A program made the position numbers and the translations under genes. From positions 1 to 31,742 of the IMG/VR virus record IMGVR_UViG_3300017720_000037: a DNA stretch of 31,742 nt. One strand, 5' to 3'. Each line of letters opens with the position of its first letter. The stretch's first letter is position 1. This document shows, piece after piece, positions 25,254-31,742 of the stretch. The notes below the pieces were generated by a model. The model was not told the origin of the DNA. It ran no database searches and saw nothing but the letters and a program-made list of their open reading frames with translations. Source of the stretch: a virus.

Positions 25254-25280
25254 TTACCCCCGTTGATATAACGAGGGTAA
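25254..25280 (-). terminator. Hairpin after the major capsid gene, possible (partial) terminator
   Basis: Arms 25254-25264 (TTACCCCCGTT) and 25270-25280 (AACGAGGGTAA) form an 11-bp stem with a 5-base loop. The single imperfect pair, C25260 with A25274, becomes G-U in minus-strand RNA. On that strand the stem is followed by a T-rich but interrupted stretch. It lies 16 bases past the capsid stop, so a leaky terminator or 3' stabiliser for abundant capsid mRNA is likely. Confidence 0.6.
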
Positions 25281-25284
25281 GAAT

Positions 25285-25296
25285 TACATTAATGTA
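25285..25296. repeat. Perfect 12-bp palindrome beside the capsid stop codon
   Basis: TACATTAATGTA reads the same on both strands and lies between the capsid stop and the hairpin at 25254-25280. It could be a binding site for a dimeric protein or extend the 3' structure of the capsid mRNA. In AT-rich sequence a 12-bp palindrome can occur by chance. Confidence 0.35.
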
Positions 25297-26769
25297 CTAG
25301 ATACCTTTGAATAATACAAAGTTGTTTCTAGCTTGAGTTACTAAACATCTTTCAGATAAGAAGTTAACTTCCATTGCATCTAACGTAGAAGTAAACGCAC
25401 CACCAACTGAACCAGTTAGCCATGATTTCATTCTTCTGTCATCAGCTTGAGAAGCTCTGTATCTTACGTGTAAGAAAGGACGTCTAATGTTTGTACCTAA
25501 GATTTGGTCATAAACAGTAGAAGTACCTGCAGGAACTAATACTCCTTCAATTGAAGCAGGACCAGTCATTGCACCACGCGTTGAAGCGTCGTTTAAGTAT
25601 TTCCAATCTGTCTTATAGAAATCATAAGAACCTCTACGGAATCCTGAGAATCCTAAGTTCAATGCCATTTCTTCAGAGTTTTCGAAAAGACCAAAAGCAG
25701 TACCACCTGCATAACCTCCAGATATAGAAGCTAACATATCGTCAAAATCAAGAGCAGTGTTTCTGTTCAAGAATAACATGTTTTCTTCAATAGCTCCTTG
25801 AGTATCTAGGTTTTTAAGTATTGCATCAAAAGCGTCGATACCAGCAGCAGCAGTAAATCCTACTTCTACGTTACCTCCATTTTGAATAGCAGCAAATAAA
25901 CCTTCAGTACCAATGATACCTACACCAGCAGCTCCAGCAATAGGAGATACAGCAGCGTTTTTAAGTTCACCTTCAACCATAGACATTTCTAAGTAATCTT
26001 CGAAACGTAGTCTAGTTTCAGACTCAGCTTTTAAATACCATAAGTAACCACCTGTTCCATCTTCAGTAGCAACTTCTACCCAACCGATCTGAGCAGTGTC
26101 AGAACCATTGATAGAATATTGGCTTCTAATGATAATAGGATTGTTGCTAAAAGTAGTAAACGCAGGGTTTACAGTAACCATAGGGTTAGCAGCTCCAATC
26201 GCGTTTGCACCAAGTGCAGCAGCAGGTTGAATCGTGCTCTGTCCTTTTTGGAAATCAGAACCGTATACAAATACTTTCACTAAACCAGTTAAACCAGCTA
26301 AGCTAGCAGCAGTATAAGGTTGTACAGATATAAGACCATTTGCGCCATTTGAAGCATCTACGAAACATTTTAATTCACCACCAAAGTCGTCCATAACGAC
26401 AACTGTTGCAGCTGGAGAAACAACGTTTGATACTTGCGTATTTGCACCACCATTAGTTATATCAATACCTAGATTAGCAACACCAGCAGCATTAGCAGTG
26501 ATCGCGCAATCAGCGTAAGATATATGTAATCTATTTTGTTCAGACCAAATTACTTGATCAGAAGTCATAGGCATTTCAGCGCCTACCATTCTTAAAAATC
26601 CGGATAACGTTCTGTTACCGTATCTTTCTACTTCAGCTTCGTAAAGCTCTGGTAAATATTGCTGAGCAAAATTTCCACCAGCAGCACCATCGAATGTAAG
26701 ATAGTTCTGTTGAAGTAATTGTTGAGTTTGAGAAGGTACTATACTTCCAAACTGTGGGGATAAAGCCAT
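25297..26769 (-). CDS. Major capsid protein
   Basis: The 490-residue protein sits after portal and scaffold-like genes, where podoviruses of this kind keep the major capsid gene. Its length fits the HK97-fold capsid proteins of Bacteroidota podoviruses. The N-terminal part (FAQQYLPELYEAEVERYGNR, then TLSGFLRMVGAEMPMTSDQV) suits the N-arm and long helix of that fold. Ala/Gly-rich strands fill the middle, and the C-terminus (RCLVTQARNNFVLFKGI) is a plausible final strand. Sampled lines of the gene are about 40 % G+C against about 33 % elsewhere, with more regular codons, as in highly expressed genes. A hairpin follows the stop. The call rests mainly on position, length and base use. Confidence 0.85.
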   Translation of the reverse strand: MALSPQFGSIVPSQTQQLLQQNYLTFDGAAGGNFAQQYLPELYEAEVERYGNRTLSGFLRMVGAEMPMTSDQVIWSEQNRLHISYADCAITANAAGVANLGIDITNGGANTQVSNVVSPAATVVVMDDFGGELKCFVDASNGANGLISVQPYTAASLAGLTGLVKVFVYGSDFQKGQSTIQPAAALGANAIGAANPMVTVNPAFTTFSNNPIIIRSQYSINGSDTAQIGWVEVATEDGTGGYLWYLKAESETRLRFEDYLEMSMVEGELKNAAVSPIAGAAGVGIIGTEGLFAAIQNGGNVEVGFTAAAGIDAFDAILKNLDTQGAIEENMLFLNRNTALDFDDMLASISGGYAGGTAFGLFENSEEMALNLGFSGFRRGSYDFYKTDWKYLNDASTRGAMTGPASIEGVLVPAGTSTVYDQILGTNIRRPFLHVRYRASQADDRRMKSWLTGSVGGAFTSTLDAMEVNFLSERCLVTQARNNFVLFKGI

Positions 26770-26784
26770 AATTTTTAATTTTAA

Positions 26785-27996
26785 TTAGTTAAACTTTTTT
26801 GTTTTTATTTTTAATTTTGATGAATCTAAACCACTAATCGACTTTACTTTTAATCCATTTATAAAAACATTTCCATCGGCAACTTGCCTAGGTCCGTCTT
26901 GTGCTGGATTTTTAGAATTTGTAATAACACCTTTGATGCCATCAGCTTTTCCTTGTTCATAAAAATGATGAGCTAGTTTATCAGCATTCATTGCAGCATA
27001 CATAGCCTTGTGATACCCACTTGGATCTGTCATATTTCCGTCTTTGTCTAAATACTTACTTACGAAATTCTGAACATCCACTTGAGTTTCACCTACCTTA
27101 GCCGGGTCTTTAACACCGTATCTAAATTTCTTATCCCCCACATTAAAATCAAAACCTTTGAATTCTTTATTGAATAATTTTTTAGTACGATCTCTAAAAT
27201 CACCGTGTTGTGCTTGAGCTTTTTCTTGCTGCTCTTTATATCGGTCATAAAAGCTTAACGCCTCTTGTTGCTCTTGAGTTACGCCCGGTCTCAACTTGAT
27301 CTCGTCGTAATATTTACTCTTAGAACTTTCTAAGTATTGTTTTGCTTTTGCAACTTCTTCCTTATAAGCGAGTTTCTTTTTACGTATAGCTCGCTCTTCA
27401 TCTACATCCTCATCATACTTAAAATTATCTTCCATTAAGAAAGCTATTTCTTCTAAGTCTAAGTGTGGTTTGGATTTAAGATAATATTCTTTTAAAACCT
27501 CTGAACTATTAAGTTTAGAGTAATCTTTGTTTAATGCCACGTAGTCTTCTACGCTTCCACCTGTTTCTTCCATAAAAGAAACTAGTTTTTCTACATTTTC
27601 CGGTAAAGGCTTTCCTAAGACCTGTTGATCTCTTACGGCTTCTTGAGCCTCTTGTTTAACCTCTTTAACTTCTTCATCGGTTATTTCTTGGAGTGGGGTG
27701 ACTTCTTCAACAACCTCGCTGGGCTCTTGTATTTGTTTGTCCACTTCAACCAAATCTCCGGTTTGTTTTTCTTCAGGAACATTTCCTGTTTCTCCGATAC
27801 GAATGGCATTGTCTTCTTTTGGTATTTCAACCTTTACAACATCTGGTATAATTTCACCTGTTGCTTCTGGTTTTGTTAAATCTACTTTTACAGGATCATT
27901 ACCGCTAAGGTGTCCTAAGTTTTTTGGTGTTTTTTTCTTTTTAATTTTAAAATCACCTTCTTGTTTGACCTCTTCGGTCTTTGTGTTTTCTGACAT
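26785..27996 (-). CDS. Scaffolding-like protein between portal and capsid
   Basis: This 403-residue protein is dominated by Glu, Lys, Asp, Val and Gln with few aromatic residues. The first 130 residues are probably disordered and acidic (VEEVTPLQEITDEEVKEVKQ). Long helices fill about 150-290, rich in Lys/Glu/Gln (KKKLAYKEEVAKAKQYLESS). The C-terminus is basic (VKSISGLDSSKLKIKTKKFN). Composition, helicity, a basic C-terminal tail and the portal-scaffold-capsid order are those of phage scaffolding proteins, which guide capsid assembly and then leave. No protease motif is seen. The leader before its ATG is only A and T and includes three tandem 8-bp repeats. Confidence 0.7.
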   Translation of the reverse strand: MSENTKTEEVKQEGDFKIKKKKTPKNLGHLSGNDPVKVDLTKPEATGEIIPDVVKVEIPKEDNAIRIGETGNVPEEKQTGDLVEVDKQIQEPSEVVEEVTPLQEITDEEVKEVKQEAQEAVRDQQVLGKPLPENVEKLVSFMEETGGSVEDYVALNKDYSKLNSSEVLKEYYLKSKPHLDLEEIAFLMEDNFKYDEDVDEERAIRKKKLAYKEEVAKAKQYLESSKSKYYDEIKLRPGVTQEQQEALSFYDRYKEQQEKAQAQHGDFRDRTKKLFNKEFKGFDFNVGDKKFRYGVKDPAKVGETQVDVQNFVSKYLDKDGNMTDPSGYHKAMYAAMNADKLAHHFYEQGKADGIKGVITNSKNPAQDGPRQVADGNVFINGLKVKSISGLDSSKLKIKTKKFN

Positions 27997-28005
27997 AATA
28001 TAATA

Positions 28006-28029
28006 TAATTAAATAATTAAATAATTAAA
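28006..28029. repeat. Three tandem copies of TAATTAAA before the scaffold gene
   Basis: The plus strand carries three perfect 8-base units of TAATTAAA, which overlap the portal stop codon at 28025-28027. On the minus strand they read TTTAATTA and are followed by TATATTATATTATG, the scaffold start. The array could act as an A/T-rich translation leader for a host that does not use Shine-Dalgarno pairing, or as a protein site. Confidence 0.7.
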
Positions 28030-30436
28030 CTTTAGGCATTAACTCTTCTATGTTAAACCCTAGGTTGTTTTCTCCTGTACTTTCAAAATCAACAGGATTA
28101 GAGTCATTTTGTCTCTGTTGTATCAATTTACTCTGTTGAGTACCTTGCATTTTTAATCTTTTATCTTTACGATCTTCAATTTCTTTTTCCTTAGAACCTT
28201 CAGCTCCTGTTTTTATTTGAGCTAATTGAAACTGATAACCATACTCTTGTTGCATTAGCTTAGCTTTTATTTGCATTTCAGTTTCCATTCTACTTATTTC
28301 AAATTGAGACTTAGCTTGTTCTATACTTACTTTCTGCTGAGTTAAAGCTGCTTGTTTTTGAGTTTCTGCTAACGCAGTTTGCTCTGCTGTCTTAGCTGCA
28401 GCTTCACCTTGAGCAGCTATCATTCTTTCTTGATTTGCTCTTTCTCTAGCTAGTTTCTTTTTACGTTTTTGTTTTAGTAATTGATTTGCTAGCTTTAAAT
28501 TTTTAATTTGACGAATATCAATTGCGTCTTCTAAATCAATACCTCCAGACTGCAAAGCAACCTGTATATTTTGTTCTAACTGTGCTTTCTCTTCATCGTC
28601 AGGTTCTAACTCTAAGAATATACCAAAGTCATGTAGATTTAAATTAGATATTTCTCTTAATGTTTCTACATTATATATAGATATACCTTCTATCAAAGCG
28701 TTAGCTGTTAAAGGATAGCTTAAAGCATCTGCTAGTTTAAGAGATATATTTTCACATATTTTTAAAGCAATATATAAACTACCTTGATTTATATGTTTTG
28801 TGGCTATGTTAGATTGGTTTGCTGCCATTTTAGCAAGACCTACTAAAGCGTCTTTATCAGGTAAACTACCATCTCTAGCTTCATTAAGACCTGTCACGTC
28901 ACGTATCATTTGTAAATAGTATTGATACGTTTGTATTAGTGCAGCTAGTTTTTGACCGCCTGCAGATGACTGTAATTCTTGAATAGGTACTTTACCTCTA
29001 TTAGGATCACCATCTTGTGTAAGTGATCTACCAACAATAGAACCAGTTTGAAAATACATATTTAATGCTTCTGCTGGATTGTAATTTGTACCATTACCTA
29101 AATCAACCTCTGCTAGACCGTCCATGTCTAAGAATACACCGTCTGGCACCATCCTAGCTAATACTTGTTGCATTTTTAAATGCGTTAACTGTATCATGTC
29201 TGCAAAACCTGTACATCTACTTACAATAGATTCTATTCTACCTTTGTACATTCTTGGTGCAACTATAGAATAATTCATTTCTACTTTAGTAGTATCAGCG
29301 GCTGGTCTTGTCATATTTTCTGCAAGTTCCCACTTAAGCATTGTATTTGTTCCTAATACTTTAGCTCCAGTGTATAATACTTCTATACTTCTACCGACTC
29401 TTTCAAATCCATCATTTGGTGGAGGATTAAATTCATCTGTTTTTTCTATTATTTTCTCTAATCCGTTTTCAGTTCTTTTTAATTTAAAAACTTGATTCAT
29501 GTAAGTTTTATATTCAAAATACATTACTTGAACCGTGTTGTTGTCATAGTTGCCCCAGCCAGTTATATATTGTCTATTACCAGGCATTTCTTGAATTCTT
29601 TGTAATTCTTCTTCTGGAATATTAGGAAACTGTTTTTTAAGCTCTGGTATAGTTATTGATTTAACTTCACCGACATAGTATATGTCTTGAAAATTAGGAT
29701 CTTCTGTGTAAGAATATACTAAATAAGAAGGATCAACGTAGTCTAAAGTTATACCATTAGCTACATTAAAATTAGTTTTAGCACACGCTATTCCGCATAC
29801 AACAAGGTCTTCATTTAATCTTCTTTTAGTAAGCTCCCATTTATTTTTAGCTAAAGTCTGTGTTATAGCTTCTTCTTCCGCTATTTCAATAGCTTGCTTA
29901 TAACTTAACTGTAAATGTAATTCTAATTCTTCTTTTGTTTCTGGTAAATCTGTTGGAGGAATACTAGTTCTTTGTAATTGAACTCCTAGTAGATCTTCTG
30001 CAGCTTGCATTTGTTCTTTAGCAAACATATCTTCCGCAACAGCAGTTGCATACATAGTTCTTTTCTTTACAGAAGCAGGATCTTGAGAATAAGCTTTTAT
30101 GTCGTATTCTTTACTAGATATACCGTTTACAACAATATCAACAAACTTAGATAATATAGGAACTGGTTTCCAGTCTAGATTTAAGTAGCTTAAGTCACCG
30201 TTTATTGATAGTTCGTCTTTGTATTTTTGAACAGGTTGTTCACCTCTAGCATATAATCTTAAATGATGAAAATTATTAAAACTAGTAAGATATCTATTAC
30301 CATTAGTTCGGCCTTGATTAAACCACTCTGTCTCAATAGCTTGCGCCACTTGTGAACCATATTCTAACGAAGCTTTTTCATAATCCGGTACTACCTGACT
30401 AGGAAAGGCGCTATTTGAGTTAGTGTACATTTTCAT
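28025..30436 (-). CDS. Portal protein
   Basis: This protein should form the dodecameric ring at one capsid vertex through which DNA enters and leaves. The 803-residue length fits portals of large podoviruses of Bacteroidota. The body includes the portal-type core with LDYVDPSYLVYSYTEDPNFQ near residue 230. A helix-loop around 510-535 (GLNEARDGSLPDKDALVGLA) resembles the conserved region of crAss-like portals. From about 655 to 760 it is a long Gln/Lys/Glu/Ala coiled coil (KKLARERANQERMIAAQGEA), which can form the barrel. ATG 30436 directly abuts the terminase stop; M3 is an alternative start. Terminase upstream and scaffold downstream confirm the head module. Confidence 0.9.
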   Translation of the reverse strand: MKMYTNSNSAFPSQVVPDYEKASLEYGSQVAQAIETEWFNQGRTNGNRYLTSFNNFHHLRLYARGEQPVQKYKDELSINGDLSYLNLDWKPVPILSKFVDIVVNGISSKEYDIKAYSQDPASVKKRTMYATAVAEDMFAKEQMQAAEDLLGVQLQRTSIPPTDLPETKEELELHLQLSYKQAIEIAEEEAITQTLAKNKWELTKRRLNEDLVVCGIACAKTNFNVANGITLDYVDPSYLVYSYTEDPNFQDIYYVGEVKSITIPELKKQFPNIPEEELQRIQEMPGNRQYITGWGNYDNNTVQVMYFEYKTYMNQVFKLKRTENGLEKIIEKTDEFNPPPNDGFERVGRSIEVLYTGAKVLGTNTMLKWELAENMTRPAADTTKVEMNYSIVAPRMYKGRIESIVSRCTGFADMIQLTHLKMQQVLARMVPDGVFLDMDGLAEVDLGNGTNYNPAEALNMYFQTGSIVGRSLTQDGDPNRGKVPIQELQSSAGGQKLAALIQTYQYYLQMIRDVTGLNEARDGSLPDKDALVGLAKMAANQSNIATKHINQGSLYIALKICENISLKLADALSYPLTANALIEGISIYNVETLREISNLNLHDFGIFLELEPDDEEKAQLEQNIQVALQSGGIDLEDAIDIRQIKNLKLANQLLKQKRKKKLARERANQERMIAAQGEAAAKTAEQTALAETQKQAALTQQKVSIEQAKSQFEISRMETEMQIKAKLMQQEYGYQFQLAQIKTGAEGSKEKEIEDRKDKRLKMQGTQQSKLIQQRQNDSNPVDFESTGENNLGFNIEELMPKV

Positions 30437-31742
30437 TTATTCAATTATTTTTGACATTGTTCCTTTATTATTATATCTTTTAAAACCAAGATCATAAGTT
30501 TTTCTTGTAATTGTAGGTATGGGTCTATATTTATTTTTATTGCAGGCCATTATTGCTAAGCCAGAACTTATAGAAGCATCGTGTTTTGTTCTGTTATTTA
30601 TATTAAATTTAGACCAATCGTTTAATGTTCTTTGAAAGTAAATATCTCCGTATGTTCCATTTTGTTTTAAACCTACAAAATCTTCTATATATGATTCTAT
30701 AGCAGCTGCGTGAGCTTGCTTAATATCTTCTGATGAATTAGGTATTCCACCTATCTCTCTTTCTGTAATAGATAGTTTTAATTTATCTGGTCTATTCATT
30801 GCAAAACCTCTGTAACCTCTTCTTTTAAAATGATACAGTAATCTGGGTTTGTTATTTTCTGCTAGTATAGGCATGCCATAAAAAATACATGCCATTAAAA
30901 CATCTTCAAAAAACATTTCAGCAGTTTGAGGTCTTGCTATATATTCTAGAAAAAAATGATTAGCAGGAGCATTTTCCATACTAAACTTAGTTAAACCATG
31001 TAAAGATCCATTAGAACCTCTACCGTCAACTGTTCCTGATATATCATAACTATCACAGCCAAAAGCACCCATGTGTTCATTAGCTGGATATTTTATACCT
31101 CTCTTTATTATAATGCTATTTTGTTGACTAACATCTGGTACCCATGATAGGTAAAACTTACCGTTATTTTTAGGCGCAAAAAGAACTCTTGTATCTTTTA
31201 TTCCGTTTTCCCAGTAAAAATCTCCTCTAGTTACTAGTTTTGTTTTGCCAACATCACCGTTATAATCTATTTGCTCGTAAATTTTAGTTAAATTAAACAA
31301 TGAAGATTTGGCTTCGTCTCTGAAAGCGTGTTCTTCAGTTCTTGGAAATTGTCTATAAAACTCGTTTAAAGCGTCTTGATCTTGCTTTAAACCATCAACT
31401 TCGTTTTGCCAATACTCTATTACACCTTGTTTTATTTTGACTCCGTGAGGATCTTCAGCCGGGGTTTTTGGTGTGTCGAATACAGGTACGCCATAAGAAT
31501 CAATGTATCCTTCGTAGTTCCATTCCATAGGTATGAACAAAGAATAGAGTCCGCTGCGAGTCTGTCCATTGGCGTTTCTTTCTGTAACATCTGAATCATA
31601 GTATAGTTTTTTGAAGTTATCACCTCCTTTGTCTAAAGCGTTAGATGTTGATCCCATCATGCACTTTCCAATAATTCTACTACCTAATCTAAGACAGGTT
31701 TTTGTTACCCGCCAGTTGTTTAGTATATTATCAGGTCTCTCC
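30437..31742 (-). CDS. terL: Terminase large subunit, C-terminal part (gene runs off the window)
   Basis: The terminase motor pumps DNA into the procapsid and cuts the concatemer. The frame stays open to the window edge, reading ERPDNILNNW, RVTKTCLRLG and SRIIGKCMMG before the internal Met at 31660, so that Met is not the start. Visible parts are the end of the ATPase domain (MGSTSNALDKGGDNFKKLYY) and the RNase H-like nuclease. Probable nuclease acidic residues are Asp in FGCDSYDISG near 31055, Glu in ILAENNKPRLLYHFKRRGY near 30860, and Asp in HDASISSGLAI near 30580. Walker motifs lie outside the window. About 435 codons are present. The stop touches the portal start, as in a head operon. Confidence 0.9.
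   Translation of the reverse strand, partial: ERPDNILNNWRVTKTCLRLGSRIIGKCMMGSTSNALDKGGDNFKKLYYDSDVTERNANGQTRSGLYSLFIPMEWNYEGYIDSYGVPVFDTPKTPAEDPHGVKIKQGVIEYWQNEVDGLKQDQDALNEFYRQFPRTEEHAFRDEAKSSLFNLTKIYEQIDYNGDVGKTKLVTRGDFYWENGIKDTRVLFAPKNNGKFYLSWVPDVSQQNSIIIKRGIKYPANEHMGAFGCDSYDISGTVDGRGSNGSLHGLTKFSMENAPANHFFLEYIARPQTAEMFFEDVLMACIFYGMPILAENNKPRLLYHFKRRGYRGFAMNRPDKLKLSITEREIGGIPNSSEDIKQAHAAAIESYIEDFVGLKQNGTYGDIYFQRTLNDWSKFNINNRTKHDASISSGLAIMACNKNKYRPIPTITRKTYDLGFKRYNNKGTMSKIIE

Noticed and set aside
30437-31660. Start of the terminase gene at the Met at 31660
   Set aside because: The frame stays open upstream to the window edge and reads plausible terminase sequence (RVTKTCLRLGSRIIGKCMMG), so the gene is cut by the window, not started there.
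1-31742. tRNA genes, CRISPR arrays, insertion sequences or an integrase/attachment site
   Set aside because: Genes are almost contiguous and the few gaps hold only hairpins or A/T leaders; no cloverleaf, spaced repeats, transposase or integrase motif was seen.

Overview
The window looks like the late (virion and lysis) half of an AT-rich tailed-phage genome with a podovirus-type short tail. All convincing genes lie on the minus strand and are packed end to end, so transcription runs from position 31742 down to about 47. There is no sign of cellular chromosome, tRNA, CRISPR or insertion sequence. Sampled lines are roughly 33 % G+C, rising to about 40 % in the capsid gene. The starts inspected lack a Shine-Dalgarno sequence and are preceded by A/T-only leaders. 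That is typical of Bacteroidota, so a flavobacterium-like, probably marine, host is inferred. The tail proteins have sequence patterns seen in Crassvirales and other Bacteroidota podoviruses, but family placement needs a tree.

Right to left, the head module is large terminase (5' part beyond the window), portal, acidic scaffold-like protein, major capsid protein, and an unknown 254-aa protein flanked by two RNA hairpins. The connector and tail module follows: a 309-aa ring or connector-type protein, a 418-aa P22 gp4-like ring protein, an unknown 166-aa protein, a 1783-aa P22 gp10/muzzle-like tail protein with a cadherin-like domain, and a separate 521-aa protein that resembles the distal half of that tail family.

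Then comes a cassette in the same functional order as T7 genes 13-14-15-16: a GNAT-like 137-aa protein, a Gly/Ala-rich 242-aa protein, a 588-aa helical protein, and a giant 3248-aa multidomain protein. The giant carries a zinc-peptidase HExxH motif, a sigma-region-2-like segment, a complete HAD phosphatase motif set and a hydrophobic C-terminal region. It is probably packaged and ejected with the DNA, and it is the most interesting object here.

The lysis end holds a T7-lysozyme-like amidase with all catalytic residues, a small basic Cys-containing protein, an unknown 184-aa protein, a 53-aa holin candidate, a 46-aa Trp/Cys-rich peptide and a 116-aa basic protein, closed by a hairpin terminator. 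Three intergenic hairpins each have one imperfect pair that becomes G-U only in the minus-strand RNA, supporting them as transcript structures. The first 38 bases may be the tail of a convergent plus-strand gene.
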